64,000 nucleotides of DNA from Halomonas elongata DSM 2581 (GTDB taxonomy: Bacteria > Pseudomonadota > Gammaproteobacteria > Pseudomonadales > Halomonadaceae), in the NCBI RefSeq assembly GCF_000196875.2, contig NC_014532.2:2604001-2668000 (forward strand), read 5' to 3'. Under the pieces are notes generated by a model that was not told the DNA's origin, ran no database searches, and was given only the letters and a program-made list of their open reading frames with translations. Positions 34,771-44,049 of this stretch are shown piece after piece. Made by a program: the position numbers and the translations under genes. Within the stretch, counting starts at the first letter, position 1; every line of letters begins with the position of its first letter.

Positions 34771-36027
34771 ATGACCGTCAATCTGGATGACGTACAACGC
34801 GCTGCCGAGCGCACCCGAGACCATCTCGTACGCACGCCCTGCCTGCACTCGGCCACGCTCTCGAAGCTGACCGGCTGCGAGCTCTACATCAAGTTCGAGA
34901 ATCACCAGTTCACCGCCGCCTTCAAGGAACGCGGCGCCCTGAACCGCCTCCTGCAGCTCTCCGAAGACGAGCGTCGCCGGGGCGTCATTGCGATGTCGGC
35001 GGGCAACCATGCCCAGGCCGTGGCCTATCACGCCGCGCGCCTGGGCATCCACGCCACCATCGTCATGCCGCGCCACACGCCCAATCTCAAGGTTCGCAAC
35101 ACCCGCAACTTCGGTGCCGAGGTGCACCTGGAAGGCAACGGCGTCGACGAGGCCGGCGCCTATGCCCAGCGCCTGGCCGAGCAGCGCGACCTGGTCTTCG
35201 TACATCCCTACGACGACGAGCACATCATCGCCGGCCAGGGCACCATCGCCCTGGAGATGCTCGAGGAAATACCCGACCTGGAGAGCCTGGTGATCCCGAT
35301 CGGTGGTGGTGGCCTGATCAGCGGCAATGCCGTGGCCGCCAAGGCGCTGCGTCCCGACATCGAGATCGTGGGCGTGCAGACCCAGCGCTTTCCCGCCATG
35401 AAGCAGGCCCTGGCCGGCGAGCCGGTCCATTGCGGCCTGGCCACCCTGGCCGAGGGCATCGCCGTCAAGCAGCCGGGCGAGCTGACCCGGGAACTGGTGC
35501 GCGAGCTGGTCAGCGACATCACCCTGGTGGACGAGCCGGAAATCGAGCGCGCCATCCTGATGCTGCTGGAAATCGAGAAAACCGTTGCCGAGGGCGCTGG
35601 CGCCGCCGGCCTCGCCGCCCTGCTCACCGAGCCGGAACGCTATCGTGGCCGCAAGGTGGGGCTGGTGCTGTGCGGCGGCAACATCGACATGCTGGCCCTG
35701 TCGTCGGTGATCCAGCGCGGCCTGGTGCGCTCCGGGCGCATCGTGCGGGTGCGGGTCGGCATCTCCGACGTGCCCGGCGCCCTGTCCGAGCTCACCAACC
35801 TGCTCGCCGAACAGCGGGCCAACGTCATCACCATCGCCCACCAGCGCACCTTCACCGACCTGTCGCTGCGCGCCACCGAGGTCGAGGCCACCCTCGAGAC
35901 CCTCGGCCGCGAGCATACCCGGGATGTCATCGAAGCGTTGCGTGCCGAAGGCTACGATCCCGTCCTGCCGGCCAATGAAGTGCACCCCGATGAGCGTTGG
36001 GCCGACGACCCCGAAGGCCATGGATAG
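34771..36027 (+). CDS. Threonine ammonia-lyase (ACT-domain, biodegradative-type length)
   Basis: 418-residue PLP enzyme converting threonine to 2-oxobutanoate. PLP lysine Lys52 sits in FTAAFKERGA, SAGNHAQAVAYHA is the substrate loop, and GGGGLISG is the phosphate cradle. The C-terminal region from ~325 (RVRVGISDVPGALSELTNLLAEQRANVITIAHQR) is an ACT domain. It is shorter than two-ACT IlvA (~510). A serine or racemase side activity cannot be excluded. Confidence 0.92.
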   Translation: MTVNLDDVQRAAERTRDHLVRTPCLHSATLSKLTGCELYIKFENHQFTAAFKERGALNRLLQLSEDERRRGVIAMSAGNHAQAVAYHAARLGIHATIVMPRHTPNLKVRNTRNFGAEVHLEGNGVDEAGAYAQRLAEQRDLVFVHPYDDEHIIAGQGTIALEMLEEIPDLESLVIPIGGGGLISGNAVAAKALRPDIEIVGVQTQRFPAMKQALAGEPVHCGLATLAEGIAVKQPGELTRELVRELVSDITLVDEPEIERAILMLLEIEKTVAEGAGAAGLAALLTEPERYRGRKVGLVLCGGNIDMLALSSVIQRGLVRSGRIVRVRVGISDVPGALSELTNLLAEQRANVITIAHQRTFTDLSLRATEVEATLETLGREHTRDVIEALRAEGYDPVLPANEVHPDERWADDPEGHG

Positions 36028-36033
36028 TATAAT
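36028..36033 (+). promoter_or_regulatory. Perfect -10 box upstream of icd
   Basis: TATAAT lies directly after the threonine ammonia-lyase stop. No good -35 is seen at 16-18 bp. It would give the isocitrate dehydrogenase gene a ~170-nt leader. Confidence 0.45.
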
Positions 36034-36212
36034 GGCCCGTGAATGAAGCGACGCGTGCTTTGCTCGCGGGCCCTCGACGCCCATACCGCACTTGGCGTCA
36101 CCCGCCCAGGCCAGGCCCGTCCATGATGACGGTGCGTCGCCGGTGAATCGTGACAACTCTCGCGACGACCGGCTGACGCAAAACGCCAACCCATCGCAAT
36201 ACGAGACGCGCA

Positions 36213-37952
36213 ATGAGCAGAAAGATCAACGTGGCCTCCCCGCTTGTCATCCTGCATGGCGACGAGATGGCCCAGGTGGCCTTCGAACGCATCCTCGAGA
36301 CCTTCGTGACCGCTCCGCTGGACATCGATCTTGTCGAAATCGACCTGACCGCGGAAAACCGCCTCGCCACCAACGGCCAGGCGGTGATCGATGCCATCGA
36401 GGCCCTCAATCGCCATGGTGTGGGCGTCAAGAACGCCGGCATGACGGTCAACCGCGAACAGCTCGATGCGCTGCTGGCCGAGCGTCCGGAACTGGACCGT
36501 GCCAGCCTCCATCCGCTGGCCACCAAGTCGCCCAACGGCGCCATTCGCAAGGGTATCGGCGGCAACATCACCCGCGAGGACATCGAGTTTCGCAACCTCC
36601 GGGTCGAGCGTCCCGACTGGATCGGCCGCGACATCGAAGTCGACACCATGGATGACGGCGGCATCAAGGACAGCCACAATGCCCTGGCCGACGCCACCGG
36701 CATGGTCAAGCTGCTGTTCGTGGGCGAAAGCGGCGACCCGGTGGAGCTGCACCGCCGCGAGGTCCACAAGGGCGATCCCTGGCTACTCGCCACCAATGAT
36801 CTCGAGGACGTCAAGGCCTGGGCGCACCGCTTCTTCCAGCGCGCCATCGACGAAAAACGCGACATCTACCTGGGACTGAAGGACACGGTGATCGCCGGCT
36901 ATGACGGCGTGATGCGCGCCGCCATCGAGGACATCTTCCGTGCCGATTACCAGGCCAAGGCCGAGGAGCTGGGGCTCGAGTACCATTACGAGCTGATCGA
37001 CGCCCAGGCGGCACGCATCGTCTCCAATCCACCGGAGCGGGCTCTCTGGGGCGTGCCGGACAACACTTCCGGTCGCAAGCTCTACAAGCTGGTGGAGCAG
37101 CTCAAGCGCCATGGCATCCCCGACCGCAAGGCGCAGGTCTCGATCTCGCGCATGAGCGCCGGCGGCGGCGACCAGTACGGCAGCTACAACGCCCCGGCCG
37201 AAGAGGATGGCATCCTCAAGGTGGTCGTCGACGGCGAGGAAAAGCACGCCCGCCACGTGAAGAAGGGCGACCCCATCCTGCTGATGTCCAACGACCGCGC
37301 CGCCATCAAGGATTGGGTCCTGCAGGTATTCCGCGATGCCTCGCGCAAGGACAAGGAGGTCTACTTCGGCCTCAAGCGCGAATACATGGATTACGACGAG
37401 GTGTTCAGCGACGTCATCACCGAGGCGCGTCGTGAACTCGCCAAGGCCGACACTCCGCCGCCCTCGTTCATGATCATGCGGCCCTCCCGCCAGCTGATCA
37501 AGATGATCACCGATCCGCCCAGGAACGCCCTCTACCCGGCGCAGAACCTGGACGGCGACATCTTCTCCGACATCTCCGCCGCGCTCGGCGGCAGCCTGGC
37601 CACCGCCAGCTCCATCATCGAGAGCAAGAACGGCACCATGCTGTTCGAGGCGCCCCACGGAACCGCCCACGATCTCTATCTCAAGTACCTCGAGAGCGAC
37701 GGCAAGGAGGCCCACTTCAACTCCTCCGCACTGATCTATGCCGTGGGCAACGCCCTGGAGACCCTGGCGGAACGCGAGAACAACGCCGAACTCGGCGACT
37801 ACGCCACCCGCCTCAAGGCCGCGCTGATCGACACCATCGGCGACGGCATCGTCACCGGCGACCTCAAGGGCAAGACCACCGAGCCGGACAAGGAAACCGT
37901 GGTCGACATGCAGGGCTTCCTCGACGCCGTGGCGCAGCGCCTGGCCGCGTAA
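36213..37952 (+). CDS. icd: NADP-type isocitrate dehydrogenase with internal duplication
   Basis: 579-residue relative of the eukaryotic-type NADP isocitrate dehydrogenase (usually ~410-420). The N-terminal part follows that family: KINVASPLVILHGDEMAQV, GVGVKNAGMT and KSPNGAIRKGIGG. The extra length is a tandem duplication. Residues ~137-285 and ~306-453 share GD(P)(W/I)LL-x2-ND, DIYLGLK/EVYFGLK and DPPxxAL(W/Y). The YDG and catalytic-lysine phrase LGLKDTVIAGYDG is intact only in copy 1 (Lys223). The metal-binding LDGDIFSD is intact only in copy 2 (447-453). The C-terminal EAPHGTAHD is normal. Confidence 0.85.
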   Translation: MSRKINVASPLVILHGDEMAQVAFERILETFVTAPLDIDLVEIDLTAENRLATNGQAVIDAIEALNRHGVGVKNAGMTVNREQLDALLAERPELDRASLHPLATKSPNGAIRKGIGGNITREDIEFRNLRVERPDWIGRDIEVDTMDDGGIKDSHNALADATGMVKLLFVGESGDPVELHRREVHKGDPWLLATNDLEDVKAWAHRFFQRAIDEKRDIYLGLKDTVIAGYDGVMRAAIEDIFRADYQAKAEELGLEYHYELIDAQAARIVSNPPERALWGVPDNTSGRKLYKLVEQLKRHGIPDRKAQVSISRMSAGGGDQYGSYNAPAEEDGILKVVVDGEEKHARHVKKGDPILLMSNDRAAIKDWVLQVFRDASRKDKEVYFGLKREYMDYDEVFSDVITEARRELAKADTPPPSFMIMRPSRQLIKMITDPPRNALYPAQNLDGDIFSDISAALGGSLATASSIIESKNGTMLFEAPHGTAHDLYLKYLESDGKEAHFNSSALIYAVGNALETLAERENNAELGDYATRLKAALIDTIGDGIVTGDLKGKTTEPDKETVVDMQGFLDAVAQRLAA

Positions 37953-38024
37953 GCGCGATATGCAGGCAATGGAACGCACGCCCCCGGCCCGTGGCCGGGG
38001 CACGCCGAGAGGCAATGAGCGACC

Positions 38025-38351
38025 ATGACCACCCTGGCCCTCTACCTCGCCGCCGCCCTGGCCGAGATCGCTGGCTGCTTCAGCGTCTGGGCCTGGTGGC
38101 GACTCGACAAGTCCATTCTCTGGCTGCTGCCCGGCGTGGCCAGCCTGCTGCTGTTCGCCTGGCTGCTCAGCCTGAGTTCCGCCGACTACGCCGGTCGGGC
38201 CTACGCGGCCTACGGCGGCGTCTACATCGTCGCCTCGCTGGGCTGGCTATGGCTCGTCGAGCAACGCCTCCCCGACCGCTGGGACCTGATCGGCGCCACC
38301 ATCTGCCTGGCCGGCGCCGGCATCATCCTGCTCGCCCCCCGGGGCGGATGA
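38025..38351 (+). CDS. YnfA-family (UPF0060) membrane protein
   Basis: 108 residues with four membrane helices and the family phrases [33 protein letters not shown] and [24 protein letters not shown]. YnfA proteins are SMR-like putative transporters. It is 72 bp downstream of icd. Confidence 0.92.
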   Translation: MTTLALYLAAALAEIAGCFSVWAWWRLDKSILWLLPGVASLLLFAWLLSLSSADYAGRAYAAYGGVYIVASLGWLWLVEQRLPDRWDLIGATICLAGAGIILLAPRGG

Positions 38352-38390
38352 CCCCCTGGCATGCCTCGGCATGCTCTGCTACTCCTCCCC

Positions 38391-38410
38391 TTGACCCTGA
38401 CACTAGTGTC
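38391..38410. promoter_or_regulatory. MerR-type operator/promoter
   Basis: TTGACC (38391-38396) is followed by the perfect 12-bp palindrome GACACTAGTGTC (38399-38410), placed where the spacer dyad of MerR-family promoters lies. It is 40 bp before the MerR-family gene. The -10 is not clear. Confidence 0.6.
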
Positions 38411-38449
38411 AATGCGTCAGCCTTGTCCGGGTAAAGGAGGGAGTCATCC

Positions 38450-38881
38450 ATGCAGACCCATGAAGCCGCCGAACGTCTGGGCATCAGCGCCCGCCGCCTT
38501 CGTCATTACGAGAAGGCGGGGCTTCTGGAAATCGACCGCGACGCCAACGGCTATCGCCGCTTCTCACCGTCGGACCTGCGTCGGGCCGGCCGCATTCGTG
38601 ACCTGATCGCCACGGGGTTCTCCACCCGGGAGATACAGGCCATGGCCCCCTGCCTCAGCGACGAAGGGGCGGGTCCCTGCGAGGCGGGTCTGGCCGATCT
38701 CACCCATAAGCTGGAACAGATCGATCGTCTGCTGGAGGAGCTGCAACAACGCCGCGCCTCCACCCTGGCGCGCATCGAGCACTTCCGTGACTCCCTTTCG
38801 CCACACCCCGAAACGGAGTCTCCCGGACATGAGAGCGCAAACGATCCTTCTGTTTCTGATCGCCTTTCTGGTCGGCAGTGA
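38450..38881 (+). CDS. MerR-family transcriptional regulator
   Basis: 143 residues. The N-terminal MerR helix-turn-helix and wing are AAERLGISARRLRHYEKAGLLEIDRDANGYRRFSPSD. The dimerisation coiled coil is THKLEQIDRLLEELQQRRASTLARIEHFRDSL. Only Cys65-70-region and Cys74 (APCLSDEGAGPCEAG) are present in the effector zone, so a metal sensor is not assured. It probably controls itself and the overlapping transporter. Confidence 0.9.
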   Translation: MQTHEAAERLGISARRLRHYEKAGLLEIDRDANGYRRFSPSDLRRAGRIRDLIATGFSTREIQAMAPCLSDEGAGPCEAGLADLTHKLEQIDRLLEELQQRRASTLARIEHFRDSLSPHPETESPGHESANDPSVSDRLSGRQ

Positions 38882-39965
38882 CGAGTTCCTGCTGGGCCCC
38901 ATCCTGACACCGATCGGTGCGGACCTTGGTGTCGCCCCGGAACGCATTTCACTATTCGTCGGCGCCTATGCAGTGCCCCTGGCGCTGCTGGCCCCCTTCT
39001 TCGGTGCCCTGTCAGACCGCCATGGCAGACGCGCCGTACTGCTGCCGGCATCGCTCGTCTTTGCCCTGGGTTCGCTCGCCACGGCGCTGGCACCGACCTA
39101 TTCGCTGGCCCTGGCCTCTCGTATCGTGACCGGCGCCGGCGCGGCAGGCATGCTGCCCGTCGCCTTCTCGCTGGCTGCCGATGGCGGTGACAAACGTGCC
39201 GACCGGGACATCGCCGCCGTACAGGCCGGATTGACCCTGGGCATCATTGCCAGTCCGGCGTTCGGTGCCTGGGTGACCGAGGCATTCGGCTGGCAGGCAG
39301 CCTTCGCTACACTGGGGACCCTCGCCCTGCTGCCCCTGGCTGGCACCCTTCGACTTGGCCAAAGCACGCCCGCTGCCACAGGACATCCAGAAGCAGGAGA
39401 GGGGGTCTGGCCACCCGGGGCACCGAGCGCCATCCTGAGCATGGGACTCGGCCTGGGAGGTGCCGTCGGCATCTACGTTCTGGTCGGCGAGCGACTCCGC
39501 GATCTTCATCAGCCGGACACCGAATCTCTCGGCCTCATCTATGCGGGCTTCGGCCTGGTCACCCTCGCCGGCAACCTGATCATGCCTCGCCTCATGACAC
39601 AATTCGGCAGTGGCCGACGCGTGATGCGCCTGTGCCTGATTGGCGTGCTGGCGGCCATCATGGCCCTATTCGCCATCCCGCTCAGCATGGTAGCGGCCTG
39701 TATCATGCTCGGCCTGTGGGCTCTACTGGGTGGCATCGGTGCACCAGCGCTGCAGGCCCACCTGGCGAGCCTCTCCGATGCCCGGCGTGGCACCTTGATG
39801 GCGCTCGGCGCCAGCGCCATGAACCTGGGCGTAGCGACATGGTCGGCAACGGCCTCCACCCTGTTCTCGCACAGCGCGACCCTCGTTGCCCTGTTGGCAC
39901 TGACGATCATAGGCACAGCCATCTGCCTGCTCGGACCGACACGCTCGAAGTTCCTGACGACCTGA
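38829..39965 (+). CDS. MFS transporter
   Basis: 378 residues, ~12 membrane helices. The MFS loop 2-3 motif GALSDRHGRRAVLLPA is clear. ATG 38829 (MRAQTILLFLIAFLVGSDEFLLG) puts helix 1 at the N-terminus. The frame also allows a start at 38787. Either start overlaps the MerR gene (53 or 95 bp), indicating one transcript. A drug or metabolite exporter induced by the MerR ligand is likely. Confidence 0.9.
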   Translation: MRAQTILLFLIAFLVGSDEFLLGPILTPIGADLGVAPERISLFVGAYAVPLALLAPFFGALSDRHGRRAVLLPASLVFALGSLATALAPTYSLALASRIVTGAGAAGMLPVAFSLAADGGDKRADRDIAAVQAGLTLGIIASPAFGAWVTEAFGWQAAFATLGTLALLPLAGTLRLGQSTPAATGHPEAGEGVWPPGAPSAILSMGLGLGGAVGIYVLVGERLRDLHQPDTESLGLIYAGFGLVTLAGNLIMPRLMTQFGSGRRVMRLCLIGVLAAIMALFAIPLSMVAACIMLGLWALLGGIGAPALQAHLASLSDARRGTLMALGASAMNLGVATWSATASTLFSHSATLVALLALTIIGTAICLLGPTRSKFLTT

Positions 39966-40061
39966 AAGGAGGCGGCCGGCGCAGGTAGCGCTGGCCAACG
40001 TCCTCTGCCAGCCAAGAGGACATGTCGTCTCACCGACCAAGATCTCATCTGTGCTCGCCGA

Positions 40062-40958
40062 TCACTCCGGCCCCAGGGTATTGGACTCGGCGATCTCGAT
40101 CAGGCGTCGTACCGCGGGTAGCCCGGCGTCACGCCGCCACACCAGCATCAGCGGCAACACCATGTCCAGATCCTCGATGCGATGACTCACGACGCCTTCG
40201 GGAGATCCTGCCATGGTCATGGCGGGCAGGATGCTGCAGCCCATGCCGGCGGCTACCAGGCACAGCATCGTGGCATTGTCGGCGCCCTCCTGTACCACGT
40301 TGGGCGTGAAGCCGACCCGCTGGAACGCATGGATCAGCTTGTCGTGGTACGTCGGCGTGGCGCTGCGGTCGAACCAGATGAAGTCCTCGCCGTTCAGCTC
40401 AGCGAGCCGGCGCGGCGGATGTCGGGCGAGGGGCGATGAGGCGCTGGTGACCAGCACCAGGTGATCTTCGTACAGGCAGTGGTGACAGAGGCTGTCGTCC
40501 TCCTCGGGAGGGAAGTACAGCATTCCCGCATCAAGCTGCCCCTGACGCAGGGCCTCGACCTGGGGGCCGGAGAGCAGTGACACCACCTGCAGCGTGACGC
40601 CGGGATAGCGCTCACGGAACCGATTGAGCAGGCGCGTGATCTGCGGGACCCAGAGGTGCATGACCGTCACCCCCAAGCGTAACCGGCCCAGGTGACCGTC
40701 GGCGATGCGGCGGGCATTCTGCTTGGCCTGCTCGAAGTCGGCGAGCAGGCGTCGGGTATCCCGCGAGAAGGCCTCGCCGGCAGCGGTCAGGCGGACGCCG
40801 TGCCGAGAGCGACTCAGCAGTGGCGCACCCACATCTTCCTCCAGCAGCTGCAACTGTCGGCTCAGGGCCGGTTGGGCCAGGGGAATCCGACGAGCCGCCG
40901 ACGAGATCGCTCCCTCTTCCACCACTGTCAGGAAATACTTCAACTGCTTGAAATCCAT
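40062..40958 (-). CDS. LysR-family transcriptional regulator
   Basis: 298 residues. N-terminal winged HTH: MDFKQLKYFLTVVEEGAISSAARRIPLAQPALSRQLQLLEEDVGAPLLSR. The substrate-binding domain is of the periplasmic-binding type (LRLGVTVMHLWVPQITRLLNRF…). It is divergent from the amidohydrolase-DUF3311-symporter operon and is its likely regulator. The reading frame stays open antisense to the amidohydrolase for 400 more codons, but the LysR start at 40958 is unambiguous. Confidence 0.95.
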   Translation of the reverse strand: MDFKQLKYFLTVVEEGAISSAARRIPLAQPALSRQLQLLEEDVGAPLLSRSRHGVRLTAAGEAFSRDTRRLLADFEQAKQNARRIADGHLGRLRLGVTVMHLWVPQITRLLNRFRERYPGVTLQVVSLLSGPQVEALRQGQLDAGMLYFPPEEDDSLCHHCLYEDHLVLVTSASSPLARHPPRRLAELNGEDFIWFDRSATPTYHDKLIHAFQRVGFTPNVVQEGADNATMLCLVAAGMGCSILPAMTMAGSPEGVVSHRIEDLDMVLPLMLVWRRDAGLPAVRRLIEIAESNTLGPE

Positions 40959-40990
40959 ACATCCCCTGGAGCGCCGACATTTCATCCAAT

Positions 40991-41021
40991 AATAGTATGG
41001 AAAGGGCAAAAAAATACTATT
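40991..41021. promoter_or_regulatory. Candidate LysR operator
   Basis: Perfect inverted repeat AATAGTAT (40991-40998) and ATACTATT (41014-41021) with 15 bases between, in an AT-rich island between the divergent LysR gene and amidohydrolase gene. It contains a T-N11-A-like core. Confidence 0.6.
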
Positions 41022-41081
41022 TTCTCTATGTGAAACACGGGACCAAGATGAAACCTGTCCTTCACAACCATCCAGGCCGCC

Positions 41082-42290
41082 ATGACACATCATATCGACC
41101 CACGCTTCTTCGACAGGATCCATGCCGAGCTGACGAGCCTGCGCCATGACCTGCATCGCCATCCGGAACTCGGCTTCCAGGAACATGCCACGGCCCGGCG
41201 CATCGCCGCTGAACTCGAACGTCTGGAACTGCCCTTCGAGACGGGCATCGGCCAGACCGGCATCGTGGCCACCGTACACGGCCAGAACGCCGACAACGGC
41301 CGCCGCATCGGCCTGCGCGCCGACATGGACGCTCTGCCGATCCAGGAGTTGAGCGATCACGCTCATGCCTCTCAGGCACCGGGCCGCATGCATGCCTGCG
41401 GCCACGACGGACATACCACCATGCTGCTCGGCGTGGCCCGCTATCTCGCCGCACACCGCGACTTCGCCGGGACTCTCTACCTGGTATTCCAGCCCGCCGA
41501 GGAAGGATTGGGTGGCGGGCGCGCGATGGTCGAGGACGGGCTCTTCACCCGCTTCCCCATGGACGAAATCTACGCTCTGCACAACTGGCCGGCAATGCCC
41601 GCCGGACAGGTCGCGGTGCGCCCGGGCCCGATCATGGCGGCGACCGACCGGCTGGACATCACCGTGCGCGGCAAGGGCGGCCACGGCGGGGTCAACCCGC
41701 ATCTGTCGACGGATCCGGTACGTATGGCCGGAGCCCTGATCCAGGCCCTGCATAGCATCGTCTCGCGGGACATCGACCCGCTCTCCCCCGCGGCCCTGAG
41801 CCTGTGCGGCTTGCAGGGCGGCGATCTCGACGGCTTTGCGATCATTCCCGACGAGGTCCGGATCAGCGGCACGGCACGCACCCTCGACGCCGAAAGCCGA
41901 GACCGCATGGAGCAGGCCGTGCGTCGCGTCTGCGATGGCATTGCCACGACCCATGGCGGCGAGATCGAGCTGGCCTACCAGCGCATCTTCCCGGCCACGG
42001 TCAATGCCGAAGCGCCGACCCGCCATGTCGAGACCACGGTCGTCGAGACGCTCGGCGAAGCGGCCCTGGTGCGCAACGTACCACCGAGCCTCGGTGGCGA
42101 GGATTTCTCCTTCATGCTCGAACAATGCCCGGGAGCCTATTGCTTCCTCGGCACTGCCGAGGACGAGGGAACCCCGCCGCTGCACAACGCTCGCTTCGAC
42201 TTCAACGACGCCGTCATCCCCACCGGCTGTCGGCTCCTGCTGGCGCTCGGCCTCCGGGCACTGGAAACCACACCGGCGTCCGCTTCATGA
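41082..42290 (+). CDS. M20D-family amidohydrolase (hippurate/N-acyl-amino-acid hydrolase type)
   Basis: 402-residue zinc/manganese amidase. Metal-site phrases are RADMDALPIQE, HACGHDGHTTMLLG, QPAEEGLGG, ALHNWP and GGEDFSFML. Family members hydrolyse N-acyl- or N-aryl-acyl amino acids (hippurate, IAA-amino acids, N-acetyl amino acids). The substrate here is unknown. No signal peptide, so cytoplasmic after uptake. It is transcribed with a DUF3311 protein and a symporter, suggesting an import-then-cleave unit. Confidence 0.93.
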   Translation: MTHHIDPRFFDRIHAELTSLRHDLHRHPELGFQEHATARRIAAELERLELPFETGIGQTGIVATVHGQNADNGRRIGLRADMDALPIQELSDHAHASQAPGRMHACGHDGHTTMLLGVARYLAAHRDFAGTLYLVFQPAEEGLGGGRAMVEDGLFTRFPMDEIYALHNWPAMPAGQVAVRPGPIMAATDRLDITVRGKGGHGGVNPHLSTDPVRMAGALIQALHSIVSRDIDPLSPAALSLCGLQGGDLDGFAIIPDEVRISGTARTLDAESRDRMEQAVRRVCDGIATTHGGEIELAYQRIFPATVNAEAPTRHVETTVVETLGEAALVRNVPPSLGGEDFSFMLEQCPGAYCFLGTAEDEGTPPLHNARFDFNDAVIPTGCRLLLALGLRALETTPASAS

Positions 42291-42346
42291 CCTTCTGAGA
42301 CGGACCACCGGCAACGCCCATTCCCCAACAACAAAAGAGGTATGCC

Positions 42347-42571
42347 ATGAACGCCCCACCCAAGCTTCCCTCCGTCGGGATGCTCATCTACTTCGCGATC
42401 TGCGCCCTGGCCCTGGTCTGGCCTGGCGCCCTGTTGGCCAATCGCATCGAACCCCTGGTGATGGGCCTGCCCTTCTTCATTTTCTGGTATGTCGCCTGGG
42501 TCTTCGCCCTGTTCGTCGGCCTGGTGATCGCCTACCGCCGCGAATCGATGGAGGAGGCCGATGATGACTGA
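42347..42571 (+). CDS. DUF3311-type small membrane protein
   Basis: 74 residues with two hydrophobic helices (MLIYFAICALALVWPGALLANRI; LVMGLPFFIFWYVAWVFALFVGLVIAYRRE). Such proteins are encoded just before SSS-family symporters and are thought to be accessory subunits. AGAGG precedes the ATG. It overlaps the symporter start by 11 bp. Confidence 0.88.
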   Translation: MNAPPKLPSVGMLIYFAICALALVWPGALLANRIEPLVMGLPFFIFWYVAWVFALFVGLVIAYRRESMEEADDD

Positions 42572-44039
42572 CTCACTGCTGATCACCGGCATCACGCTGG
42601 GCTACCTGCTGGTCGTGCTGGCCGTCGGCCTGCGCGCCCGACGCGGCCAAGGCTCGTCGCTGGAGGGCTATGTCGCCGGGGGGCGTCATATAGGCCTGCT
42701 GGTGCTGTTCTTCATCCTCGGGGCCGAGATCTTCTCCGCCTTCGCCTTTCTCGGCGCGCCCGGCTGGGCCTACAGCAAGGGGGCCCCGGCGCTCTACATC
42801 ATCGCCTACCTGGCCCTGGCGGTGATTGTCTGGTGGCTGATCGCCCCCTACATCTCGCGACTGGGACGTCGGCACGGTTTTCTCACCCAGGCCGAATTCC
42901 TCACGGCCTGCTACCCGACCCGCGGCAACCTGCTGGGACTGTTCATCGGCATCGTCAGCGTTCTGGCGATGATCCCGTACCTGACCATCCAGATCGCCGG
43001 CGCCGGCATGCTGTTCGAGGCCGCCACCTCGGGAACCATTCCCTTCTGGCTCGGCAGCCTGCTGGCCTGCGGCGTGGTCGCGGCCTACGTCTACGCCAGC
43101 GGCCTGCAGGGCATCGGCTGGACCAACCTGCTGCAGGGCGTGATGATGGTCGTCGTCGCCTGGTTCCTCGGGCTCGCCACTGCCGACCAGTTCTTCGGCG
43201 GGGTTGGCGAAATGTTCCGGGAGATCCAGCGTGAGGCACCGGAATACCTGACCATGCCGGGGGCCAGCGGCATGGGATGGGGCGCCTTCTCCACGGCCAT
43301 CCTGGTCAGCGCCCTGGGCTGCGTGATGTGGCCGCACATCTTCATGAAGTTCTACAGCGCCCGCAGCGAGCGGACCCTCAAGCGGGTCTTCGTGCTTTAC
43401 CCGCTTTACAGCTACCTGCTGATCCCGCTGTTGATCATCGGCTTCGCTGGCGTCGTGCTGCTCAAGGATCGCCCCCTCGACTCACCCGACCAGGTTCTGC
43501 TGACACTGGTGGTGGAAATGGCCGACTTCCCGGCATGGCTGATCGGCCTGGCCTTGTCCGGTGCCCTGGCAGCAGCAATGTCCACGGCGGCCAACCTGGC
43601 CCACACCTCGGCCACCATCCTGATCCGCGACGTTGGCCAGCACTTGCCATCGCTGCGCGGCATGGACGATGGCAAGGCACTCCGGCTGACCCGTTATGGC
43701 GTGGTGGTAGTCTCGCTTGCCGCCTACCTGTTGGCCCTGGTCAATCCCGGCTCCCTGGTCGCCCTGCTGCTCGGCGCCTATGGCATCGTGGTGCAACTCT
43801 TGCCGATGCTGCTCGGCGCACTGTTCTGGCGGCGCGCTTCGCGCATCGGCGCCTTCGCCGGCCTGGCCATCGGCGCCGTTCTGACCCTGTACTTCCAGTT
43901 CAGCGGCAGCACTCCCTTCGACTGGCATGCCGGCTTCTGCGGCCTGGTGGTCAATGCCCTGGTGTTCGTGGGCGTGAGTCTCTCCGTGAGCCCCGTGACA
44001 CAGCACACACCGGCCGAAGCCCTCGGCCCCCAACCCTGA
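42561..44039 (+). CDS. Sodium:solute symporter (SSS family)
   Basis: 492 residues with ~13 membrane helices. Family phrases are SSLEGYVAGGRHIGLLVLFFILGAEIFSAFAFLG and LSGALAAAMSTAANLAHTSATILIRDV, the sodium-site region. GGAGGAGG lies right before ATG 42561, inside the DUF3311 gene. The likely substrate is the compound cleaved by the upstream amidohydrolase or a related acid. Confidence 0.93.
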   Translation: MMTDSLLITGITLGYLLVVLAVGLRARRGQGSSLEGYVAGGRHIGLLVLFFILGAEIFSAFAFLGAPGWAYSKGAPALYIIAYLALAVIVWWLIAPYISRLGRRHGFLTQAEFLTACYPTRGNLLGLFIGIVSVLAMIPYLTIQIAGAGMLFEAATSGTIPFWLGSLLACGVVAAYVYASGLQGIGWTNLLQGVMMVVVAWFLGLATADQFFGGVGEMFREIQREAPEYLTMPGASGMGWGAFSTAILVSALGCVMWPHIFMKFYSARSERTLKRVFVLYPLYSYLLIPLLIIGFAGVVLLKDRPLDSPDQVLLTLVVEMADFPAWLIGLALSGALAAAMSTAANLAHTSATILIRDVGQHLPSLRGMDDGKALRLTRYGVVVVSLAAYLLALVNPGSLVALLLGAYGIVVQLLPMLLGALFWRRASRIGAFAGLAIGAVLTLYFQFSGSTPFDWHAGFCGLVVNALVFVGVSLSVSPVTQHTPAEALGPQP

Positions 44040-44049
44040 CCCGCCCGAC

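Noticed and set aside
34063..36213. 716-codon open frame antisense to ChaC and threonine ammonia-lyase
   Set aside because: Same GC effect; it spans two well-identified genes and has no motif of its own.
40959..42185. Open extension upstream of the LysR gene in the same frame (total 707 codons)
   Set aside because: The LysR HTH start at 40958 is unambiguous, and the extension is antisense to the M20D amidohydrolase.
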